A stretch of 64,000 bases of DNA from Anabaena lutea FACHB-196 (GTDB lineage: Bacteria; Cyanobacteriota; Cyanobacteriia; Cyanobacteriales; Nostocaceae), in NCBI RefSeq assembly GCF_014698305.1, contig NZ_JACJST010000022.1, positions 1 through 64,000 on the forward strand, read 5' to 3'. A program made the position numbers and the translations under genes. The notes under the pieces were generated by a model. The model was given only the letters and a program-made list of their open reading frames with translations, searched no databases and was not told the origin of the DNA. Each line of letters opens with the position of its first letter. Positions within the stretch are counted from its first letter, which is position 1. Shown one piece after another: positions 18,505 to 25,996 of the stretch.

Positions 18505-18559
18505 ACGTGGAGAAGTTTGGCTTGTTGACGTTGGTTAGACAGCAAAAGTCAGACCAACA
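18491..18559 (+). pseudogene. mazF/pemK-like toxin relic (N-terminal fragment with nonsense codon)
   Basis: From the ATG at 18491 the frame reads MSTPRRGEVWLVDVG, then TAG (18536-18538), then TAKVRPT in the same frame before similarity is lost. RGEVWLVD...TAKVRP is the diagnostic N-terminus of MazF/PemK endoribonucleases, with the stop replacing a residue in between. Everything past residue ~23 is missing. The next antitoxin gene starts at 18588, so a deletion joined two toxin-antitoxin loci here. Confidence 0.75.
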
Positions 18560-18587
18560 ATATTTCAAAATTCAAGGAAGAAATATT

Positions 18588-18815
18588 ATGAATACATCTA
18601 TTTCTGACCAAATTATTGAACAATTAAAAATCATGCCTCAAGACTTGCAATATCAAGTCCTGGAATTTGCCCGCAATTTGACAAAATCAAAAATCAAAGG
18701 TGTTCCCGGTAAAGAATTACTAAGGTTTGCAGGTTCAATACCCAAAGAAGACTTACAGCTAATGAGTGAAGCAATAGAACAAGATTGTGAAAAGGTTGAC
18801 TTTGATGAATGGTAG
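18588..18815 (+). CDS. DUF2281-type antitoxin
   Basis: A 75-residue protein beginning MNTSISDQIIEQLKIMPQDL, typical of DUF2281 antitoxins paired with PIN toxins. A purine-rich aaggaag stretch lies about 9 bases before the ATG at 18588, and 27 unrelated upstream codons of the longer frame read through the mazF relic. The C-terminus (QLMSEAIEQDCEKVDFDEW) is acidic with the W typical of VapB-like tails. The toxin gene starts within its last codons. Confidence 0.8.
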   Translation: MNTSISDQIIEQLKIMPQDLQYQVLEFARNLTKSKIKGVPGKELLRFAGSIPKEDLQLMSEAIEQDCEKVDFDEW

Positions 18816-19197
18816 ATACTTGCTCGATACTAATATCATTATTGCTTTCTTCGCTGATGAAATAGCAGTCAAAAACAACCTTTCACAAGCAACTGAAGTT
18901 TTCATTCCCAGTATTGCAGTAGGGGAATTGTTTTATGGTGCTAGAAAATCGGGACGTTCAAAAGAGAATATAGAACGTATTGAAGAATTTATTGCTAAAA
19001 ATACTGTGCTTGAATGTAATACAGAAACATCTCGAATATACGGTGAAATAAAAAATCAGCTACGTTTAAAAGGTCGTCCCTTACCTGAAAATGATATTTG
19101 GATTGCTGCAATAAGTCTTCAATATAATCTAATTTTAGTTACGCGCGATGCTCATTTTCAGGAAGTTGAAAATTTACAAACTGTTTCTTGGATATAG
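18805..19197 (+). CDS. vapC: PIN-domain toxin (VapC family)
   Basis: A 130-residue PIN-domain ribonuclease. The acidic metal-binding residues are visible: LLDTNIIIAFF near the N-terminus, SIAVGELFYGARKS, ENDIWIAAISLQ and the final VTRDAHF. It starts at the ATG at 18805, overlapping the DUF2281 antitoxin stop by 11 bases, a normal coupling for VapBC pairs. VapC toxins cleave specific tRNAs or the sarcin-ricin loop; the target here is unknown. The gene looks intact. Confidence 0.88.
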   Translation: MNGRYLLDTNIIIAFFADEIAVKNNLSQATEVFIPSIAVGELFYGARKSGRSKENIERIEEFIAKNTVLECNTETSRIYGEIKNQLRLKGRPLPENDIWIAAISLQYNLILVTRDAHFQEVENLQTVSWI

Positions 19198-19225
19198 CAC
19201 GCAGATTGGTAATAAAAAAATAATC

Positions 19226-19543
19226 ATGACAGAAAATATTGAAATAACAAGCAGTAGCGGTAACGTATTTGCTGATTTAGGTTTACCCAACCCAGACGAA
19301 ATGCTAGTAAAAGCAGAACTAGCACGAAAAATCAGTAACGCTATCACCGCACGTCATATTACCCAAGCTGAAGCGGCTGAATTATTAGGAATTGATCAAC
19401 CAAAAGTTTCTGCTTTAATGAGAGGAAGACTTACAGGTTTTTCTCTAGAAAGAATGTTTAGATTTCTCAATATATTGGGAATTGATGTAGAAATTACAGT
19501 AAAACCTAAATCTAGAGATGATGCACGAATAATGGTAGTTTAA
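19226..19543 (+). CDS. XRE-family helix-turn-helix antitoxin-like protein (orphan)
   Basis: A 105-residue protein with a C-terminal XRE HTH: ITQAEAAELLGIDQPKVSAL followed by LTGFSLERMFRFLNILGIDVEI. This is the COG5606/HigA-like type normally found after a RelE/HigB-like toxin gene. Here the toxin gene is missing; the upstream neighbour is vapC and the downstream gene starts one base after the stop. I chose the ATG at 19226 (MTENIEIT); the longer frame from 19148 only reads through the end of vapC. Confidence 0.8.
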   Translation: MTENIEITSSSGNVFADLGLPNPDEMLVKAELARKISNAITARHITQAEAAELLGIDQPKVSALMRGRLTGFSLERMFRFLNILGIDVEITVKPKSRDDARIMVV

Positions 19544-19544
19544 G

Positions 19545-19871
19545 ATGAAAAAGCTATTATTCCTCTGTAGCCAAAATAGACTACGCAGCCCTACCGCTGA
19601 AGCTGTATTCTGTGAATATCCAGGACTAGAAGTAGAATCCGCTGGTTTAGACAGAACCGCCGAAAACCCAGTCTCTACAGAAGCTATAGAATGGGCTGAT
19701 ATCATCTTTGTGATGGAAAAATCCCATAAAAGCAAACTATCTAAGAACTTCTAACCGTTCCTAAAAGGTAAAAGGGTGATCTGTTTAGATATCCCTGATG
19801 AATATGAATATATACAAGCAGATTTAATTGAGTTATTAAAGCGTAAGGTTTTGCCACTATTGGGAACATAA
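19545..19871 (+). pseudogene. Low-molecular-weight protein tyrosine phosphatase-like gene with in-frame stop
   Basis: The frame has the LMW-PTP loop LCSQNRLRS (C8-x5-R14) and continues to EKSHKSKLSKNF, where a TAA stands at 19752-19754. The same frame then goes on without break for 38 more codons (PFLKGKRVICLDIPDEYEYI ...) to a second TAA at 19869-19871. Those codons contain the DxPD general-acid region expected of the family. A single base change explains the stop, so this is a nonsense-mutated gene or a sequencing error. The 69-residue product alone would lack the catalytic aspartate. Confidence 0.8.
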
Positions 19872-20074
19872 TAGCTTTTTTCCTCCCTACCCTTTAACTT
19901 GAATATATATTAAGTATTGTTTCCACAACTTCTGCACAATGTTGGTCTAAATTAAAACTATGAGAGTACTGCGACTATTGCTGTAGGTAAATGATTTTCG
20001 TTTAATCGACCATCGCTATCCGTAGTCATCATCACTCTGATTATACCAAATTAACTTTTTAATCCAGAGGAGAC

Positions 20075-21274
20075 ATGAGTAATCTAAAACTTATAGAATC
20101 TACTAGCCTTTTTCAAGAATTCCAAATTTGTACACAACTGCAATATAACGGACAGTTAAATATTAGGAATTCAGAAGGAAAAACATGGATTTTCTATTAT
20201 CGTCTAGGACAGCTAGTTTGGGCAACGGGAGGAACTCATCCATCTCGACGGTTGCGGAGAAATTTAGCTAAATATTGTCCCTATCTTGATATTAGTAAGT
20301 TAAACTTAAGTCCTGAAAACACATCAATAGAACATTGGGATTATCACTTTCTAGAAAATCTGCGTCAAGGGAATAAAATCACAAATGAACAAATTAACGC
20401 TATTGTAGAAAGTACAATATCTGAACTTTTATTTGATTTAGCCCAGCAGGCAAATTCTACTTCTTTAACTTGCGAAAAAAACCAAAATATCATTTTAGAA
20501 GCACCAATTATTTCCACAACTGCAAAGATGTTTCTCAGGCAAATGCAAGACTTTTGGGATAGTTGGTCAAACGCTGGATTAGCAAGTTTTTCTCCTGACT
20601 TAGCACCAGTTTTGGTCAAACCAGAGGAACTTAAAAGACAAGTAAGTCCATTAGTATACAAAAATTTTGAGACTTTTCTTAACGGCAAACATACGCTGTG
20701 GGATTTATCTGTAAAAATGAAACAGAGCGTTATCAAAATTGCTCATTCCTTGCTTCCTTATATTAATCAAGGAATAACAGCACTGGTAGAAGTCCCCGAC
20801 TTGCCGTTACTAGTAATGAAAGTTAAAAACAAATACAACAGTAACAAAAAATCAAATAATCCGAATGCTCCATTAATAGCTTGTATTGATGATAGCCCCC
20901 AAGTTTGTCAAATGTTAGAGAGAATTGTTATCTCCAATGGAATGAGGTTTATCAAAATTGAAGATCCTTTGCAAGCTCTACCAATTTTAATTCAGAGTAA
21001 GCCAGACTTCATTTTTTTAGATTTGATTATGCCAGGGATAAATGGTTATGAACTCTGTGCAACTTTACGACGAACTTCTTTGTTTGCTAAGACACCTATA
21101 GTCATCTTGACAGGCAGTGATGGTGTTTTTGATAGAGTTCGGTCTAAAGTTTTTGGTGCTACAGATTTTATGAACAAACCAGTATCTACAGATAAATTGG
21201 TGGGGATAGTAGATAAATATTTAGGTACTGCACCAACCATAGATAATCTGTCTGATTTGGCATTTTGTTCTTAA
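20075..21274 (+). CDS. PatA-like response regulator (PATAN + C-terminal REC)
   Basis: A 399-residue regulator with an N-terminal DUF4388/PATAN-type region (residues ~1-240; typical motifs GQLNIRNSEGKTWIFYYRLG and LVWATGGTHPSRRL) and a C-terminal receiver domain with D316 as phosphoacceptor (FIFLDLIMPG), acidic pair IDD and KPVS lysine. The layout is that of PatA, PixG and TaxP1; PatA itself controls heterocyst pattern, but many paralogues exist, so no gene name is given. A clear AGGAG stands at 20065-20069 before the ATG. It converges with the hybrid kinase gene 10 bases downstream. Confidence 0.85.
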   Translation: MSNLKLIESTSLFQEFQICTQLQYNGQLNIRNSEGKTWIFYYRLGQLVWATGGTHPSRRLRRNLAKYCPYLDISKLNLSPENTSIEHWDYHFLENLRQGNKITNEQINAIVESTISELLFDLAQQANSTSLTCEKNQNIILEAPIISTTAKMFLRQMQDFWDSWSNAGLASFSPDLAPVLVKPEELKRQVSPLVYKNFETFLNGKHTLWDLSVKMKQSVIKIAHSLLPYINQGITALVEVPDLPLLVMKVKNKYNSNKKSNNPNAPLIACIDDSPQVCQMLERIVISNGMRFIKIEDPLQALPILIQSKPDFIFLDLIMPGINGYELCATLRRTSLFAKTPIVILTGSDGVFDRVRSKVFGATDFMNKPVSTDKLVGIVDKYLGTAPTIDNLSDLAFCS

Positions 21275-21283
21275 ATTCAATAT

Positions 21284-22447
21284 CTAAATATCGGAAATTG
21301 CTTTCCCTGGATAACGGGGTAGGTATACAGTAATCTTTGTACCTATTTGTTCTTTACTTTCCAGTAAAATCCTTCCTTGATGAACTTCCACACATTTTTT
21401 CACTACCGCAAGTCCTAAACCAGTTCCTTTTATATCACCAACATTACTAGAGCGGTAGAATGCTTCAAACAAGTATGGTTGATTTTCTAAGGGAATTCCC
21501 ATTCCTTGATCTCGGACTTGGAATATAGTCATGTGGTTTTGACATTCTAAATCAAGGTAAACCGGCTCTCCAGGATGAGAATATTTAATAGCATTAGAGA
21601 GTAAGTTATTCAGTATTCGTTGGAGTATTGTTAAATCCATTTCTGCCTGGGTTGAGTCTCCCAAGCAAGTGAAACATATTTGATTTTGATCACCTAGACT
21701 ATATTTTAGGGTGTCAATGAGTTCGTGACAAAATTCCTGCAAGTTAACTGATACAGTTTTATACTGCATTTTTCCCACTTCTATACTGCCGATGAGCAGG
21801 ATGTCATCCAATAAAGAAAGCAGGTTATCAACAGCAGTATTAATCTTGTTAATGTAACGGTTGATTGTCTCAGGAGCAGGAGTTTCTCCACCACATTCCA
21901 GCAAGCCGGCAAAACCTTGAATGCTGGTAAGTGGATTGCGAAAATCATGGGAAATCATGGACACAAACTCTGACTTGAGACGGTTGAGTTCTTGCTCCTG
22001 TTCTAAAGCTTTTAGTGCTTTTGCTTTTGCTTGTTGGAGTTCTATTTGCATTCGTCGCAAACTTAATTGATTCTCAATGCGAGCCAGCACTTCCTCTACT
22101 TGGAAAGGTTTGGTAATATAGTCTACTGCTCCGACACGAAAAGCTTTGACTTTATCTATGGTTTCGCTGAGGGCGCTGAGGAAAATTACGGGAATTTCTT
22201 GAGTATGCTGATCTCGTTTTAACTGCTCACAAACCTGATAGCCATTGATATTGGGCATATTAATGTCTAAGAGGATAATATCTGGATGCTCCATCGCTAC
22301 AGCCTTGAGTGCGATCGCACCGTTATTGGCACAACGTACCTCATACCCCTGTTCTTCCAGCATACTAGAAAGTAAATGTAAATTGTTGGGCGTATCGTCA
22401 ACAATCAGAATGTTACCTTTACCTGGATCAGTGTGAAAGTTGTTCAT
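21284..22447 (-). CDS. REC-HisKA-HATPase sensor kinase (response-regulator-linked)
   Basis: A 387-residue protein: receiver domain (residues 12-128, VDD acid pocket, D61 phosphoacceptor), short coiled coil (130-158), HisKA with H167 in MISHDFRNPLTS, and HATPase with NLLSNAIKYS (N box), DQGMGIP (G1) and GTGLGLAV (G2). There is no membrane segment or sensor domain, so it is a cytosolic relay kinase taking phosphate at its own receiver. It lies 25 bases downstream of the next gene on the same strand and is probably cotranscribed with it. Confidence 0.9.
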   Translation of the reverse strand: MNNFHTDPGKGNILIVDDTPNNLHLLSSMLEEQGYEVRCANNGAIALKAVAMEHPDIILLDINMPNINGYQVCEQLKRDQHTQEIPVIFLSALSETIDKVKAFRVGAVDYITKPFQVEEVLARIENQLSLRRMQIELQQAKAKALKALEQEQELNRLKSEFVSMISHDFRNPLTSIQGFAGLLECGGETPAPETINRYINKINTAVDNLLSLLDDILLIGSIEVGKMQYKTVSVNLQEFCHELIDTLKYSLGDQNQICFTCLGDSTQAEMDLTILQRILNNLLSNAIKYSHPGEPVYLDLECQNHMTIFQVRDQGMGIPLENQPYLFEAFYRSSNVGDIKGTGLGLAVVKKCVEVHQGRILLESKEQIGTKITVYLPRYPGKAISDI

Positions 22448-22472
22448 AATTAACAGCTACAAGTCAATCTGT

Positions 22473-23978
22473 CTAAATCTGATTTCTGATGGTGCGGATG
22501 CGCTGGAGACGATTGACAATTCTGATTAAGAGTTCCTGAGCGACAATGGGCTTTGTCAAATAGTCATCAGCACCTTTAATAAAAGCTTGTTGCAAAGTCT
22601 CCGCATCAGTACAGCCAGTCAGAAACAGTATAGGCAGCCAATTCCAGTCATGATTTTGACGTATAGACTCACATAAATGCAACCCTTCAGTTCCACTAGG
22701 CATATTGATATCAAGAATCACAAAATCTGGGCGAGTCAAATTCAATATTTTCCAGAAATCATCGGGATTATCTAAGCAAGTCAGTTTCACTCCCAAAGGT
22801 TCCAGTAATGTTTTGAGTATGCGTAAAATTTGTGGATCATCATCAACTACCAAAATTCTGGCATTGATTGGCTCAAATAGCTGATAATTATGGGCTATAG
22901 TCTGGATATCAATTACTTCTTCAATAGTTCCTTCCAGTTCCTGACGTAAGGTAATCACCAAAGGCTCTAATTTCCGAGCCAATTTCTGTAGGTAAATAAT
23001 AGTAAAGTGCGATCGCATCTGGAATTCAGATTCAAATAGAACTTCGATTTGCCGCGCTATAGTACTGCCTCTGTCAAAGCCAAACATACCCAGAGACCCT
23101 GCCAGCTTATGAGCATTTTGAATAAGTTGTAAACACAACGTTTCATCAAATATCCCTAATTCCAGAGAGGGAATCGCTGCTTCGACAATACTTAAGCGCT
23201 CAAAAGTTAAGTTTTTTGTACTCTGCCATATTTCTGCAACAGCGTTATCTAAAGTTTCCTGCTTCACTGAACTGACAACCGTTTGATTATGACTAGACGA
23301 AATAAAACTAGGATTAATCCTATATCCTTGTCCATAAACCGTTTCCAGCAAATCAACCGCACCAACGGCTTTTAACTGACGACGAATATTTTTAATGTGA
23401 GATCTAACCGTAGATTCATGAGGTGGTTCAGCATCAAACGGCCACAAATGATCAACAATATCTCTGCAACTGTAAACCCGTTTTTGATTGCGGAGAAACA
23501 ACTCCACCAAGAGGTACTCTTTGCGACTGAATGGCAGCACCTGTCCCCGATAAGTCACCTCATGCATATTTGAGTCCAGATGTAGCTCACCACAAATGAG
23601 AATAGGATTTACAGAAATACTACCACGACGGATTAATGCCCGAATTCTGGCTGCAAGTTCTTGGATATTAAAAGGCTTAACAACATAATCATCTGCTCCA
23701 CTATCTAGCCCTACCAGCTTATCAGTCGTGGTATCACGAGCCGTCAACAGCATCACCAACACTGGATTTTTTTGATCTCGCAGGCGACGGCAAAAGCTGA
23801 TCCCATCCAGTTTAGGGAGCATCACATCCAACAAAACCAGATCATACTGAAAGCCTTCTACCAACTCCCAACCAGACTCACCATCTTTGGCTACATCGAC
23901 AACATAGTTCTGCTCCCGTAGCAGTCTTGTCAAAACTCCTACTATACTTTCATCATCGTCTACCAGCAGAATCCTCAT
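22473..23978 (-). CDS. OmpR-type response regulator with added Hpt and second REC domain
   Basis: A 501-residue multidomain regulator. Order: REC1 (1-118, D51), OmpR/PhoB winged helix (127-225; SRKEYLLVELFLRNQ and HESTVRSHIKNIRRQLK), an Hpt domain with H290 in NAHKLAGSLGMFGF, then REC2 (374-495, D423). It therefore holds input receiver, DNA-binding output and an intramolecular phosphotransfer path. With the adjacent REC-kinase it can form a full phosphorelay. It starts at the ATG at 23978 and is divergent from the REC-only gene across a spacer carrying two palindromes. Confidence 0.92.
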   Translation of the reverse strand: MRILLVDDDESIVGVLTRLLREQNYVVDVAKDGESGWELVEGFQYDLVLLDVMLPKLDGISFCRRLRDQKNPVLVMLLTARDTTTDKLVGLDSGADDYVVKPFNIQELAARIRALIRRGSISVNPILICGELHLDSNMHEVTYRGQVLPFSRKEYLLVELFLRNQKRVYSCRDIVDHLWPFDAEPPHESTVRSHIKNIRRQLKAVGAVDLLETVYGQGYRINPSFISSSHNQTVVSSVKQETLDNAVAEIWQSTKNLTFERLSIVEAAIPSLELGIFDETLCLQLIQNAHKLAGSLGMFGFDRGSTIARQIEVLFESEFQMRSHFTIIYLQKLARKLEPLVITLRQELEGTIEEVIDIQTIAHNYQLFEPINARILVVDDDPQILRILKTLLEPLGVKLTCLDNPDDFWKILNLTRPDFVILDINMPSGTEGLHLCESIRQNHDWNWLPILFLTGCTDAETLQQAFIKGADDYLTKPIVAQELLIRIVNRLQRIRTIRNQI

Positions 23979-24325
23979 AAGCTTTGATACTAGTATCCCA
24001 AGACGGAATTAAAAATTAAACATTAAAAATGAATACAGCATGAACTTTTCAGAGATTGGATGGGAATAGGTGATTTATTTCCGTCCTGCGGTACTAGTAC
24101 CGCTTTCTCGGAATTAAAAATTAACAATTAAAAATTAAAAAAGTAGATTAAACAGGCTTTTTCAGTATTTTTAATGATTGCTTAACTTACGCCGTGTTGT
24201 ACTAGTGCAATTCATCGAGAAGAAAGCAAGATTTACTAATGGGATAAAATCTATCCATAACTACTAACTTACTGCCATATAGTTGAGTTTTGTACTCTAG
24301 TTGACGACAGAACTCATAAAAGCCC
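23979..24325. promoter_or_regulatory. Divergent control region with ACTAGT-centred palindromes
   Basis: This 347-base spacer between divergent response-regulator genes has a perfect 12-bp palindrome gatactagtatc (23987-23998), a perfect 16-bp palindrome gcggtactagtaccgc (24088-24103) and a third tactagt at 24200-24206. The first two are each followed by ggaattaaaaatta-type AT-rich repeats. They may be operator sites or simply a dispersed repeat. No gene is seen in the spacer. Confidence 0.5.
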
Positions 24326-24706
24326 ATGAAAACAAAAAAAGTTTTGGTGATAGATGATGAAGATGATATTCGGGAAGTGGCTAAAATTAGCCTAGAAATC
24401 ATGGCAGGATTAGAGGTAATTTTGGCTCGAACTAGCAGGGAAGGACTGCAAAAAGCCGAGACTGAGCAGCCTGATGCAATTTTGCTAGATGTGATGCTGC
24501 CAGACATGGATGGATTAATGACATTTCAAAAACTTCAATCTAACCCAGCCACAAAGCATATTCCCGTCATTCTGCTAACTGCCAAAGTACAAGCATCAGA
24601 TCAACGCCGCTTTGCTGATTTAGCTGTCAAAGCCATGATTGCCAAACCCTTTAAACCTGCTCAATTAGCTGAACAGCTGTTGGTGGCTCTAGGTTGGAAA
24701 AAATGA
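24326..24706 (+). CDS. Single-domain response regulator (REC only)
   Basis: A 126-residue stand-alone receiver domain. The acid pocket is IDDEDD, the phosphoacceptor is D55 (AILLDVMLPDMDG), the conserved threonine lies in VILLTAK, and the lysine in AKPFKP. With no output domain it acts as a phosphate shuttle or protein-binding switch (CheY/DivK type). It lies at the head of a plus-strand run with the HisKA-EAL protein and the large hybrid kinase, which are likely partners. Confidence 0.93.
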   Translation: MKTKKVLVIDDEDDIREVAKISLEIMAGLEVILARTSREGLQKAETEQPDAILLDVMLPDMDGLMTFQKLQSNPATKHIPVILLTAKVQASDQRRFADLAVKAMIAKPFKPAQLAEQLLVALGWKK

Positions 24707-24797
24707 AGTTGGCGTTGCTACTCCACATATTTTCCATAATTGCTCCCTATTCTTCTCAACTATCAGCCTATTACTTTGTCAACACAAAGCATCAAAT

Positions 24798-25865
24798 ATG
24801 ACTACTAATCAGCTATTAAAGTTCCAACCTGTTGAAATTAATACGCCAAACTTGAACGATGAGATGTTCTTGGATATCAGTCATGAGTTGCGTACCCCTT
24901 TGACTGTAATCCAGGTCGCACTAGAGCTTTTAAGCTGTGGTAAATTGGGTACTCTCTCCGAACAGGAACAGCGGCTGGTGGAGATTGCTGCTAACAATGC
25001 CGAACGGCTTATGAAATTGACGAATGCAATTGAGCGACAACCAGAAGCTCAAACCACATTCCTATCTGCGGAAGAACTAGCTCAACTGCGATTAGAGCGA
25101 GATATGAAATCGGCCATAGTTCACAACGAGTTTAAGCTTTGTTATCAACCTATTGTTTGCATGAAAAATGGCGAAATTTTAGGTTTTGAAGCCTTAATCC
25201 GCTGGCAACATCCTACTCTGGGATTAGTATCTCCTGACCAATTTATCCCTTTAGCAGAGAGAAGCGGCTTGATTATCGAAATTGACGCATGGGTTTTGCA
25301 AGAAGCTTGCCGTCAACTGGGCAGCTGGCAACAGCAATTTCCTAATCATTTTGACTCTCTGAGTGTCAGCGTCAATATTTCTAGTCAACAGTTAGCATCT
25401 CCTCATGTAGTTGCACAAGTCCAGCAGATTTTACAAGACACAGGTTTGCCGTCTCAAAACTTAATCTTAGAGATTACTGAGACGGCGATGGTAGAGAATG
25501 CAGTCACTGCCAAGCAAACACTAGAAAACCTGCGAAAGTTGGGAGTGCGGATATATATCGATGATTTTGGCACTGGTTACTCTTCTCTGAGCCGACTTTA
25601 TGAATTACCACTGGATGTCTTAAAGATTGATCGTTCTTTTGTCCAAAAACTGGATTTATCAAGTGGAAAGCACGTAGTTCGGGCAATTATCAACCTAGCC
25701 CATGACTTAGGAATTCAAGTGATTGCCGAGGGCGTGGAAAAAGTCGAACAAATTTTAAAACTTCAGTTGCTTGGTTGTACTAAGGGACAAGGATATTTCT
25801 TTTCCCAACCTCTAGAAAATCATGCGGCCACAGATTTACTTTTTAGATTAGCAGTTAACATCTAA
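24798..25865 (+). CDS. HisKA (DHp-only) - EAL domain fusion, putative c-di-GMP phosphodiesterase
   Basis: A 355-residue protein with two parts. Residues ~20-80 are a HisKA dimerisation domain with H29 in ISHELRTPLT, but no HATPase follows. Residues ~105-350 are an EAL domain with the active-site set EALIR (131-135), the Asn in VNISS, EITETA, DDFGTGYSS (255-263), LKIDRSF and EGVE (311-314). These are the residues needed for c-di-GMP hydrolysis, so the EAL domain looks active. The DHp histidine could receive phosphate in trans from neighbouring kinases and gate the EAL output; that is inference. Confidence 0.88.
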   Translation: MTTNQLLKFQPVEINTPNLNDEMFLDISHELRTPLTVIQVALELLSCGKLGTLSEQEQRLVEIAANNAERLMKLTNAIERQPEAQTTFLSAEELAQLRLERDMKSAIVHNEFKLCYQPIVCMKNGEILGFEALIRWQHPTLGLVSPDQFIPLAERSGLIIEIDAWVLQEACRQLGSWQQQFPNHFDSLSVSVNISSQQLASPHVVAQVQQILQDTGLPSQNLILEITETAMVENAVTAKQTLENLRKLGVRIYIDDFGTGYSSLSRLYELPLDVLKIDRSFVQKLDLSSGKHVVRAIINLAHDLGIQVIAEGVEKVEQILKLQLLGCTKGQGYFFSQPLENHAATDLLFRLAVNI

Positions 25866-25867
25866 TT

Positions 25868-25895
25868 ACTAATTCGTAATTCGTAATTCGTAATT
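25868..25895. repeat. Heptanucleotide repeat (ATTCGTA)n
   Basis: Three tandem attcgta units lie in the spacer before the large hybrid kinase. Longer arrays of the same unit are at 33093-33144 and 60997-61036. Confidence 0.9.
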
Positions 25896-25996
25896 ATATC
25901 TCCTGTCACCTGCTATAACTCCTGAATTATTAAATTAAACATAGTCAAGCAAGATGAATAAACAGAAAATCGTCTTTATCCAGAATAAAAAGAAGT

